Of a DNA stretch of 64,000 nucleotides, positions 8,735 through 16,757 are shown piece after piece. Position numbers and translations under genes: made by a program. Source of the stretch: Actibacterium sp. 188UL27-1 (GTDB lineage: Bacteria; Pseudomonadota; Alphaproteobacteria; Rhodobacterales; Rhodobacteraceae); NCBI RefSeq assembly GCF_016901225.1, contig NZ_JAFEUL010000010.1, positions 82,559 through 146,558 of the forward strand, written 5' to 3'. The notes under the pieces are model-generated. The model was given only the letters and a program-made list of their open reading frames with translations. It searched no databases and was not told the DNA's origin. How positions within the stretch are numbered: position 1 is the stretch's first letter; each line of letters opens with the position of its first letter.

Positions 8735-10183
8735 ATGTTCGACCTGCGCCCCGTGGGCTATGTTATCGGTCTGTTGGTCGCCTTTCTGGGCGTAGCGATG
8801 CTGTTGCCCATGGTGGTCGACTTGCTGGAAGGGAATGGGCATTGGTCCGTCTTTGCCGAAAGTGCCGTGATCTCGATCCTGACCGGTGGGTTGATGGCCC
8901 TGGCATGCGCCAACGCGGTGGGCGAGGGGCTGACGATCCGCCAGACATTTCTGGTGACAACGGGTGTTTGGTTGATGCTGCCCGTCTTTGGCGCCTTGCC
9001 GTTCATCCTTGGGGCCACGGGCGCACGACCGGTTGACGGTTTTTTTGAGGCCATGTCGGGCCTGACCACAACGGGATCAACCGTATTTTCGGATCTTGAG
9101 ACTCTGCCTTCCGGGTTATTGCTGTGGCGGGGCCTGCTGCAATGGATTGGCGGGATCGGGATCATCGTGGTTGCGATGGTGTTCTTGCCGGAATTGCGGG
9201 TGGGCGGGATGCAGATCTTCCGCTCTGAAGGGTTTGATACATTCGGAAAGATCCTGCCGCGGGCGACCGAGATTGCCAGCCGGATTTCGGTCATTTATCT
9301 GGCGCTGACGGGGGCGTGCGGCATGGCCTATTTCGCCATGGGCATGTCGAGCTTTGATGCGATGGTCCATGCCATGACCACCATCGCGACGGGCGGTTTC
9401 GCGAATTACGACAGCTCATTCGGAGCATTTGGCCCGGGTGTGCAATATGTGGCGGTGGTCTTCATGATCTTGGCCGCGCTGCCTTTTGTCCGCTACGTGC
9501 AGTTGATCGGCGGCAGTTTCTGGGCGCCGGTCATGGATGCGCAGGTGCGAGGGTTTGCGCTCATTCTGGTGGTGGTCTGGGCCGTTCTGGTCCTGTGGCA
9601 GGTGGCCGATGCGGGGGAGGCCGTGGAACAGACGATGCGGGCCTCTTTGTTCAACGCGACCTCCATCCTGACCGGGACGGGCTATGCCAGCGCCAATTAC
9701 ATGGCGTGGGGATCGTTTCCCGTGGCGGTGTTCTTTTTTTTGGGGCTGATCGGAGGATGCGCAGGGTCGACTGCCTGTTCGATCAAGGTCTTCCGGTACC
9801 AGCTTTTGTTCTCGTCCGTATGGGCGCAGATCCGGTCGATCCACAGCCCCCATGGGATTTTCGTGCCGCGTTATGAAGGGCGGGCCGTGGGCGAAGATGT
9901 CTTGAACTCGGTTATGTCGTTCTTTGTGCTGTTCCTCGTGTCGCTGGGGCTGTTGTCGATCGCGCTGGGCATGACGGGGCTGGATTTCATCACCTCGCTG
10001 AGCGGGGCGGCGGCGGCGATTGCCAATATCGGACCGGGTCTGGGTGATGTGATTGGACCAGCAGGGAATTTTGGCAGCCTGAATGACACGGCCAAATGGC
10101 TGTTGGCGGGCGCGATGTGGGTAGGACGGCTGGAATTGCTGGCGGTCTATGCGATCCTGACGGTGAATTTCTGGAGAGGCTGA
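8735..10183 (+). CDS. trkH: TrkH-type potassium uptake membrane subunit
   Basis: TrkH/KtrB proteins form the K+-conducting part of Trk uptake systems in the inner membrane and need a TrkA NAD-binding partner, which is not in this window. The 482-residue protein has four M1-P-M2 repeats; selectivity-filter-like stretches visible are SGLTTTGSTVF near residues 107-117, TIATGGFANYDSS near 215-227, SILTGTGYASANY near 308-320, and IANIGPGLGD near 429-438. The ATG at 8735 follows AAGGG by about nine bases. It closes the usp / symporter / trkH run. Confidence 0.94.
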   Translation: MFDLRPVGYVIGLLVAFLGVAMLLPMVVDLLEGNGHWSVFAESAVISILTGGLMALACANAVGEGLTIRQTFLVTTGVWLMLPVFGALPFILGATGARPVDGFFEAMSGLTTTGSTVFSDLETLPSGLLLWRGLLQWIGGIGIIVVAMVFLPELRVGGMQIFRSEGFDTFGKILPRATEIASRISVIYLALTGACGMAYFAMGMSSFDAMVHAMTTIATGGFANYDSSFGAFGPGVQYVAVVFMILAALPFVRYVQLIGGSFWAPVMDAQVRGFALILVVVWAVLVLWQVADAGEAVEQTMRASLFNATSILTGTGYASANYMAWGSFPVAVFFFLGLIGGCAGSTACSIKVFRYQLLFSSVWAQIRSIHSPHGIFVPRYEGRAVGEDVLNSVMSFFVLFLVSLGLLSIALGMTGLDFITSLSGAAAAIANIGPGLGDVIGPAGNFGSLNDTAKWLLAGAMWVGRLELLAVYAILTVNFWRG

Positions 10184-10488
10184 GAGAGCGCCGATGGGCC
10201 GCGCAGATGTCGCCCCTGGACGTCCATTTGAACAATCCCGACCTTCTTGCTGCAGTGCGGACTTATGCGACAGACGTTTGGACGGCGCGAAATCAGGTCA
10301 GGCCGACGCGATCCGAATGACCTTGGCCCTGTCTGGCAGGCGGTGATCCGATTGAGCGCTTGCGCGCATTCCATTCTCCATGGGTGCCCGTGGTGGACGA
10401 CGCGCCCTTGAACGGGGATGCGGTTGTTTGGGAAGGTCTTTGCACTTTTTCTGCTGCCCCAAGCGACAATTGCGGGCTGGCAGGTGCC
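10184..10488. other. Gap between convergent trkH and pseudoprotease genes
   Basis: A 305-base non-coding stretch between two genes that converge. Short open frames exist (for example 37 codons ending at 10320) but without ribosome sites or recognisable products. I see no clear hairpin terminator or repeat in it. Confidence 0.5.
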
Positions 10489-12231
10489 TTAGTTCCAGCA
10501 GCTGACGCGGACGGTGAAGTCGCTGGCCTTGGTCGTGAGGTCTTCAGGCGCCAGGGGTTGCGTGGTGTCTGACGCGGCGGGCTGGATGCCCTCGTTGATC
10601 AGGAAGCTGGCAATGGCCGACACGTTGACCGAGAATTGGACATCTTTTGGTAAGGCGCGCTGGCTGTTATCTGGTGCGGCGCGCAGCATGCCGATCACCG
10701 ATCCGGTTTGGTCCAAAACTGGCCCCCCGGCATCGGCTGGCAAGGTCGCGACATCAAGACGTTTCAGCGTATCCTCGCCATTTAGGCCGCGGATATCGGC
10801 AACGGTGCCGAAGGTGATTGTCGGCAGATCCAGCACGTCTTCGTAGGAGAAACCGGATACCGCAACCTCGGACCGCAGCCGGGGTACAGCGCTTTGAAAG
10901 CTGGCAAAGGCCGGCGGGGCTAGGGCTGCCACTGGCGTGAGGACTGCCACGCCGAGCGCGTTGTCACGGGCCGTGACGGTGGCCCGGGTTTCACCGCCAA
11001 GGGTGATGTAGTCGCATTGGCCAAGGACATCGGTGGTGGTCAGAACGGTGCCGTCCGTATCGATGTAGAACCCCGAGCGCGAGCGGTCGGGACGGCGGAT
11101 ATTCAGGCCGGAAACGAGATCGATTTGCTGGGCCGCGCCGTCCCCCGCTGCATCGGGCAGGACCGCGCCGGATATGGGGGAAAAGCTTTCCTTCATCTGT
11201 TCGACAACGCGGTTCATGAGGCGCGCATCCTCCGGCTTCCAGGCGACCGTGAAGCCTTTGACCGTATCTTCGGCCAGGCGTGCAAAAGTGTAGCTGTGGA
11301 CCTGGCTGCCTTGCCCTGTCAGGGTAAAGCTGGTCGGGCTGCGGTTTCGTTCGCCATCTTGTGGAACGATTTCAAGTGTTTGCATGATGTCGTAGAGGCC
11401 GAACAGCGTGCGTTGGTCACCCTGCTGGCTGATCAGCAGGACGCGGACACCATCATCGGTGGTGCTGTCATAATGTACAAACGGAGTTTCGACCCGGGCG
11501 CGGGAGATCATGCCGGCGGGCAGGGTCATCTCGATCCCGGCCTCGGTGTCACGCACCGTTCTGAGGCCCAAGGCGGCGAAGACGGCGCGGTACTCCGTCA
11601 GCAGGGTTTCGCGTTGTTTGGTGGTCAAAACACCTGTCGGTTCAAAGCCTTTCTCCAGTTGCCAGGCTTCCATCGCGGCCCGGGTGCCGCGGCCAAATGC
11701 GCCGTCGAGCCCGCCGGTGTAAAAGCCGCCCCATTGCAGTGCTTCCTGTAGGGCCAACCGCTCTTCTCGCGTCAACAGGCGCTCACTATTGCGGGCCTCG
11801 CGCGGGGTCTCATCTGGGATGATCAGCGGTTGCGGGTCCGGTTGAGCGGTATCCAGAGGTTGGCTTGTCACCGCAGGCGGTGTCGGACGCCCTCCGACGG
11901 GCCAAAACTGCTGCCGATACTGGTTGGAGAATGCGATGAAGCTGTCCCGAGGGATCAGCCTATTGCGGCGCAGGCTCGCCAGTTCCTGTTCGGCAGCCGG
12001 GCGCGTGTAGGGCCCCAGGGCGATTGCATACCAGCCCGACGGCATCCGAAAGCCGCTGACATTGGGAAAGGAGCGTGTGTAGGCTTGCGCCCTGGATTGC
12101 GCCTGGGCGAGGGTCGGCTGGGCCTCGACCTGCAGCCAGGCCTGCTGTGCCTGAGCCGACGCCATCGGAAACCAGACCAGACCGGCCAAAAGAGCGACAA
12201 ATACACGTATCACGATGGTTTTCCTCAACAT
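10489..12231 (-). CDS. Secreted SPOR / peptidoglycan-binding protein with inactive trypsin-like domain
   Basis: A 580-residue exported protein. Order of domains: signal peptide (1 to about 28, ending SAQA), a SPOR-like domain (about 30-115) of the type that binds denuded glycan, a Pro-rich linker, a PG_binding_1 domain (about 155-215, FYTGGLDGAFGRGTRAAMEAWQ), a middle domain of unknown type (about 220-375) and a trypsin-like domain (about 385-560). In the latter the usual catalytic TAxH is TTTD (about 399), the Asp-containing DLAVL is GVAVL, and GxSGGP is ADAGGP (about 497), so His, Asp and Ser are all replaced. It is probably a periplasmic cell-wall protein that binds rather than cleaves. 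Start 12231 is chosen for the signal peptide; the frame stays open to 12906 but would then overlap glyQ. Confidence 0.82.
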   Translation of the reverse strand: MLRKTIVIRVFVALLAGLVWFPMASAQAQQAWLQVEAQPTLAQAQSRAQAYTRSFPNVSGFRMPSGWYAIALGPYTRPAAEQELASLRRNRLIPRDSFIAFSNQYRQQFWPVGGRPTPPAVTSQPLDTAQPDPQPLIIPDETPREARNSERLLTREERLALQEALQWGGFYTGGLDGAFGRGTRAAMEAWQLEKGFEPTGVLTTKQRETLLTEYRAVFAALGLRTVRDTEAGIEMTLPAGMISRARVETPFVHYDSTTDDGVRVLLISQQGDQRTLFGLYDIMQTLEIVPQDGERNRSPTSFTLTGQGSQVHSYTFARLAEDTVKGFTVAWKPEDARLMNRVVEQMKESFSPISGAVLPDAAGDGAAQQIDLVSGLNIRRPDRSRSGFYIDTDGTVLTTTDVLGQCDYITLGGETRATVTARDNALGVAVLTPVAALAPPAFASFQSAVPRLRSEVAVSGFSYEDVLDLPTITFGTVADIRGLNGEDTLKRLDVATLPADAGGPVLDQTGSVIGMLRAAPDNSQRALPKDVQFSVNVSAIASFLINEGIQPAASDTTQPLAPEDLTTKASDFTVRVSCWN

Positions 12232-12447
12232 AAGCCCGCCGCGTGAGCCAGTTCCAACGACCGATGTCATCAATAGCGGAAAATAGCCATAGACCCCCAG
12301 GGTTGCACGGGTCTTTTTGACGCTTTCGAGGGGGCGTTTCCCAAATGGCACGGGGGTGGCCACTGATTTGTGGAACGTGGGGCTTGATTGACCCCGTTTG
12401 CGGGCTTGCCTAAACGGGCATCCAGACATGTATCGGAAGGCAGGACC

Positions 12448-13374
12448 ATGGCAGAGCGGCCCCGCAGTTTTCAAGAGATCCTTCTGACCCTTCAGACCTA
12501 TTGGGCGGGCCAGGGTTGCGCGGTTTTGCAGCCCTATGACATGGAGGTTGGGGCAGGAACGTTCCATCCCAGCACCACGTTGCGGTCGCTGGGGTTGCGT
12601 GATTGGGCGGTGGCTTATGTGCAGCCCTCGCGCCGCCCCACCGATGGGCGCTACGGCGAGAACCCCAACAGATTGCAGCATTACTACCAGTTCCAGGTGC
12701 TGATGAAGCCGTCGCCACCGGATTTTCAGCACCTGTATCTGGGATCGTTGCAGGCAATTGGCATCGACATGGACCTGCATGACATTCGTTTTGTCGAGGA
12801 TGACTGGGAGAGCCCAACCCTGGGTGCCTGGGGCCTGGGCTGGGAGGTGTGGTGTGACGGGATGGAGGTCAGCCAGTTCACCTATTTCCAGCAGGTCGGC
12901 GGGCATGACTGCAAACCGGTCTCAGGTGAACTGACCTATGGGTTAGAGCGGCTGGCGATGTATGTTCTGGGCGTCGATCACGTGATGGACATGCCCTTCA
13001 ACAACCCGCAAAGCCCCCGCGCGTTGAGCTATGGGGATGTGTTCCGGCAGACCGAACAGGAATATTCGCGCTGGAACTTCGATTTGGCAGATACCGACAT
13101 TCTGCTGCAGCATTTTGTGGATGCGGAGACCGAATGCGCTCGCATACTGGACGCTCCGGCCGATGACCCGAAAACCGGCAAACGCATCATCATGGTCCAT
13201 CCGGCCTATGACCAATGCATCAAGGCGAGTCATGTTTTTAATTTGTTGGATGCGCGTGGCGTGATCTCTGTCACCGAGAGGCAGGCCTATATCGGGCGGG
13301 TGCGGGCACTGGCCAAGATGTGTGCTGATGCGTTCGTGCAAACCGAGGCCGGCGGGGCGGGGGCCGCGGCATGA
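12448..13374 (+). CDS. glyQ: Glycyl-tRNA synthetase alpha subunit
   Basis: GlyQ is the catalytic class II core of the bacterial tetrameric glycyl-tRNA synthetase. The 308-residue product shows the near-invariant family blocks: [18 protein letters not shown] near the start, [15 protein letters not shown] near 31-45, [16 protein letters not shown] near 70-85 and the [12 protein letters not shown] block near 160-171. Length is normal. The ATG at 12448 is preceded by GGAAGGCAGG. Its stop overlaps the ATG of a FkbM-type gene (ATGA at 13371), and glyS lies about 1.2 kb downstream with two unrelated genes between, all in one direction. Confidence 0.97.
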   Translation: MAERPRSFQEILLTLQTYWAGQGCAVLQPYDMEVGAGTFHPSTTLRSLGLRDWAVAYVQPSRRPTDGRYGENPNRLQHYYQFQVLMKPSPPDFQHLYLGSLQAIGIDMDLHDIRFVEDDWESPTLGAWGLGWEVWCDGMEVSQFTYFQQVGGHDCKPVSGELTYGLERLAMYVLGVDHVMDMPFNNPQSPRALSYGDVFRQTEQEYSRWNFDLADTDILLQHFVDAETECARILDAPADDPKTGKRIIMVHPAYDQCIKASHVFNLLDARGVISVTERQAYIGRVRALAKMCADAFVQTEAGGAGAAA

Positions 13375-14066
13375 GCCAAGGGGCCTCTCCCTTGCAACGG
13401 CTGAAATACCGGGTGTTGTCGCATCTGCCCGGACAACGCGGCGTGCACTATCTGCACAAGGCGACGCGGGCGCGATGGCCCGAGGTTCAGGCGGAGTTTG
13501 CTAAGGCTTTGGAGGCGGCCAAAAGTGGCATCTGCATTGATCTGGGGGCAAATCTGGGTGTGATGACCTGCAAGATGGCAGCTGTGGCCGAGACGGTTTA
13601 TGCCTTTGAGCCGGACCCTTGGACCGTCGCGCAGTTGCGCGACGCAGTGCGGGATCTGCCCAATGTGGAGGTGATCGAGGCGGCAGCGGGGACAGAGGCG
13701 GGCATGTTGCCGCTTTATCGGTCAGCCAAGTTTGATCATGATCCGGAAAAGGGCTCACTTTCCGCGACGCTGATCGCCGAAAAGACCAACGTGACCGAGA
13801 CGCCTGCGGCGGAGGTGCAGCAAGTAGATTTTCCGGCTTTCATACGCGATTTGGACCGTGACGTGGCGATCATCAAGATTGATATCGAAGGCGGCGAGGT
13901 CGCGTTGCTGGAGGCCTTGCTGGAGGATCCGGTTCTGACGCGGATCGGGCATATCTTCGTAGAGACGCATGAGACCCGGGTGCCTGCGCTGGCGGCCCGG
14001 TCAATTACATTACGACGGCGCGTGCGGGGCATGACGCGCCCGCGCATTTGCATGGATTGGGACTGA
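13371..14066 (+). CDS. FkbM-family methyltransferase
   Basis: A 231-residue SAM-dependent methyltransferase of the FkbM type, which typically O-methylates sugars or small metabolites. The SAM-binding start is visible as [16 protein letters not shown] near residues 55-70, followed by VYAFEPDP near 77-84 and the characteristic central [20 protein letters not shown] near 166-185. The C-terminus is short and basic. It overlaps glyQ by four bases and is followed within four bases by a small membrane-protein gene, so it is translated with the glyQ-glyS operon. Substrate unknown; a link to glycyl-tRNA charging is not implied by the sequence. Confidence 0.85.
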   Translation: MSQGASPLQRLKYRVLSHLPGQRGVHYLHKATRARWPEVQAEFAKALEAAKSGICIDLGANLGVMTCKMAAVAETVYAFEPDPWTVAQLRDAVRDLPNVEVIEAAAGTEAGMLPLYRSAKFDHDPEKGSLSATLIAEKTNVTETPAAEVQQVDFPAFIRDLDRDVAIIKIDIEGGEVALLEALLEDPVLTRIGHIFVETHETRVPALAARSITLRRRVRGMTRPRICMDWD

Positions 14067-14070
14067 CGTG

Positions 14071-14586
14071 ATGGCGGGACGATTGTTGGCAGGCGGCATT
14101 GTGGTGATCGCGTTACTGATGGGTGGTGGGATCTACTATGCGCAGGTGTACGGTTATTATGCCGAGGTCGCTGGGGCCGAGGTGGAGATGATCTCGCTTG
14201 TGACAGGCGAGGCAGAGGTGATTGCCGCCGATAACGTGCGTGCGATTGATGCGGACAGCTCTCCGATCCGGTACCGGGCCTGTTTCACGACCGAGATGAG
14301 CCAGGCATTGTTGACTGAAACCTATGAGGCCTATGAGAGTGCGGAGCCGCTGATCGCACCGGGATGGTTTGAGTGTTTCGACGCCGTCGCCTTGGGCGAG
14401 GCGTTGGAAGAGGGGCGGGCGCTGGCCTTTCTGGGGCAGTCCAACGTGACGTTTGGGATCGACCGTGTGGTGGCCGTGGACGGTGATGGGCGCGGCTATG
14501 TCTGGCATCAGATCAACGAATGCGGGCGTGAAGTGTTCGATGGCCGGGCTTTGCCCGAAGGCTGCCCGTCACGGGAAGGAAATTGA
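14071..14586 (+). CDS. Small single-pass membrane protein (DUF6446-like) between glyQ and glyS
   Basis: A 171-residue protein with one N-terminal membrane anchor (LLAGGIVVIALLMGGGIYYA) and an extracytoplasmic domain with Cys residues near 70, 99, 150 and 165. I believe this is the family listed as DUF6446, found beside glyS in Rhodobacteraceae, but that name is from memory. No catalytic motif is seen; the domain has the recurring pattern YRACFTTEMSQALL and CFDAVALGEALEEGRA. A GTG at 14068 just before the ATG is an alternative start. It is four bases after the FkbM gene and its end carries the GGAAGGA ribosome site of glyS. Confidence 0.72.
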   Translation: MAGRLLAGGIVVIALLMGGGIYYAQVYGYYAEVAGAEVEMISLVTGEAEVIAADNVRAIDADSSPIRYRACFTTEMSQALLTETYEAYESAEPLIAPGWFECFDAVALGEALEEGRALAFLGQSNVTFGIDRVVAVDGDGRGYVWHQINECGREVFDGRALPEGCPSREGN

Positions 14587-14588
14587 CG

Positions 14589-16661
14589 ATGCCGGATCTG
14601 CTGATTGAGCTGTTCTCTGAAGAGATCCCGGCGCGGATGCAGGCCAAGGCATCCGACGATCTGCGCCGGTTGGTGACGGACGGGTTGGTGGAGGCGGGAT
14701 TGACCTATGCCTCTGCCGCCGCCTTTGCGACGCCGCGGCGCTTGGCGCTGACGGTTGAGGGGCTGTTGGCGCAGTCCCCTGCGGTGCAGGAAGAGCGCAA
14801 GGGGCCGCGGACCGATGCGCCGGAGAAAGCGGTCGAGGGGTTCTTGCGCTCAGCCGGCCTGACCGCCGATCAGTTGGAGCGGCGCGCGGATAAGAAGGGC
14901 GAAGTGTTCTTTGCCGTGATCAACCGCCCCGGGCGGGACGCGGCAGAGATTGTGGCTGAGGTTCTGGCGGAGGTGATCCGGAAATTTCCGTGGCCCAAAT
15001 CCATGCGCTGGGGGACCGGGTCCCTGCGGTGGGTGCGGCCTTTGCAATCGGTCTTGTGCATCCTGTCGGATGACGGCGGGCACGCGGTTGTGCCGATGGA
15101 GGTGGAGGGTTTTGTCGCGGGTGACACGACCGAAGGGCACCGGTTCATGGTGCCGGGTCGGTTCGCGGTCACCGGGTTCGAAGACTACGCTGCGAAGCTG
15201 AAACGCGCCTTTGTTGTTCTGGATCCAGCGGAGAGGGCCGAGGCGATTTGGCACGATGCGACCCAGCTCGCCTTTGCCCAGGGGCTTGAGTTGGTTAAAG
15301 ACAAGGGTCTTTTGCACGAAGTCGCGGGGCTGGTCGAATGGCCTGTAGTTTTGATGGGAGAGATCAATAAGGATTTCTTGGGGTTACCGGCGGAAGTTTT
15401 GCAAACCTCCATGAAGGAACACCAGAAGTTCTTTTCCGTGCGCGATCCGAAATCGGGGCAGATTGTTCGATTTGTGACAGTTGCAAACCGGGAAACGGCG
15501 GATAATGGGGCGACCATTCTGGCCGGGAACCAAAAGGTACTGTCTGCACGATTGGCAGATGCAAAGTTCTTTTGGCAGAATGACTTGCGGGTCGCCGCTG
15601 AGGCAAAGATGGAGCCTTGGCTGGACAGCTTGGCCAATGTGACCTTCCATAACAAACTGGGATCAGAAAAAGAGCGGATCGATCGGATCACGGCCTTGTC
15701 CCGCGAGATTGCCCCGATCGTGGGTGCGGATGCAGATCTGGCAGAGCAGGCCGCGCGTGTCGCCAAGGCTGATCTAGCCTCTGAAATGGTCTATGAATTT
15801 CCAGAGTTACAAGGGGTTATGGGGCGATATTATAGTGATGCTGCAGGTTTGCCATCCGAGGTCGCATTGGCCTGCGCCGAACACCGCTCCCCCCTGGGCC
15901 CGTCCGATGAGGTCCCCACGGCGCCAACCTCGGTGGCTGTGGCCTTGGCCGACAAGATCGACACCCTCACCGGATTCTGGACCATTGGTGAAAAGCCCAC
16001 CGGCAGCAAGGATCCATTCGCCCTGCGCCGCGCTGCTTTGGGGGTCATCCGGTTGGTGCTGTCGAATGATCAGCGGCTCTCTCTTTTGGATCTGGTTGCG
16101 AAGGGTCTTGCCGGTGATGACGACCTCGGTATCTCGCGCGATCTGTTGTCGTTTTTCCATGATCGCCTGAAAGTCTATCTGCGAGATGACGGCATCCGAC
16201 ACGACGTGATTGATGCGTGTTTGGCGATGCCGGGGAGCGATGATCTGACGTTGTTGGCGATGCGGGCGCGGGCTGTGGCTTCGTTCTTGCAGACCGATGA
16301 TGGGAAGAATTTGGTTCAGGGGTTTAAGCGGGCCAACAACATTTTGCGCCAAGCGGAAGAGGCGGATGGAGTGGCTTATGAGTATGGGCCGGACCGGAAA
16401 TTTGCCGAGGACCCCGCCGAGATCGCGTTGTTCGACGCGTTGGATCTGGCGGATGGGGCGATCTCCTCGGCCATCGAGGCCGAGGATTTCGCGTCGGCCA
16501 TGGGGATCATGGCCTCCCTGCGCCAGCCCATAGATGCATTCTTTGAAGCGGTGCAGGTGAATGCTGAAAATGCAGTTGTTCGCCGCAATCGATTGAACCT
16601 TTTGCACCGGATCCGCACGGTTTGTACGCAGGTCGCCGATATCGGGCAGTTGGAAGGTTAG
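14589..16661 (+). CDS. glyS: Glycyl-tRNA synthetase beta subunit
   Basis: GlyS binds tRNA-Gly and pairs with GlyQ in the alpha2-beta2 enzyme. The 690-residue product begins LLIELFSEEIPARM, the standard start, and shows KGPRTDAPEKAVEGFLRS, FPWPKSMRWG (about 137-146), HRFMVPG, the central LQTSMKEHQKFFSV near 272-285, LPSEVALACAEHR and the ADKIDTLTGFW block near 456-466, and a C-terminal anticodon-binding region. Length is typical. ATG 14589 has GGAAGGA eight bases upstream; a TTG at 14583 is too close to that site. It ends the glyQ-FkbM-DUF6446-glyS run. Confidence 0.97.
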   Translation: MPDLLIELFSEEIPARMQAKASDDLRRLVTDGLVEAGLTYASAAAFATPRRLALTVEGLLAQSPAVQEERKGPRTDAPEKAVEGFLRSAGLTADQLERRADKKGEVFFAVINRPGRDAAEIVAEVLAEVIRKFPWPKSMRWGTGSLRWVRPLQSVLCILSDDGGHAVVPMEVEGFVAGDTTEGHRFMVPGRFAVTGFEDYAAKLKRAFVVLDPAERAEAIWHDATQLAFAQGLELVKDKGLLHEVAGLVEWPVVLMGEINKDFLGLPAEVLQTSMKEHQKFFSVRDPKSGQIVRFVTVANRETADNGATILAGNQKVLSARLADAKFFWQNDLRVAAEAKMEPWLDSLANVTFHNKLGSEKERIDRITALSREIAPIVGADADLAEQAARVAKADLASEMVYEFPELQGVMGRYYSDAAGLPSEVALACAEHRSPLGPSDEVPTAPTSVAVALADKIDTLTGFWTIGEKPTGSKDPFALRRAALGVIRLVLSNDQRLSLLDLVAKGLAGDDDLGISRDLLSFFHDRLKVYLRDDGIRHDVIDACLAMPGSDDLTLLAMRARAVASFLQTDDGKNLVQGFKRANNILRQAEEADGVAYEYGPDRKFAEDPAEIALFDALDLADGAISSAIEAEDFASAMGIMASLRQPIDAFFEAVQVNAENAVVRRNRLNLLHRIRTVCTQVADIGQLEG

Positions 16662-16757
16662 TCTGCCGGGATTACGCGCAAAGCGCCCTGATCCCAATGT
16701 CGCGCTTGGCGTATATGGTGTTCAGGCGTATGCTGCAGCTGAATATAGGATGCTGCA

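Noticed and set aside
12232..12906. N-terminal extension of the pseudoprotease frame by 225 codons
   Set aside because: Would overlap glyQ on the other strand and bury a good signal peptide beginning at 12231.
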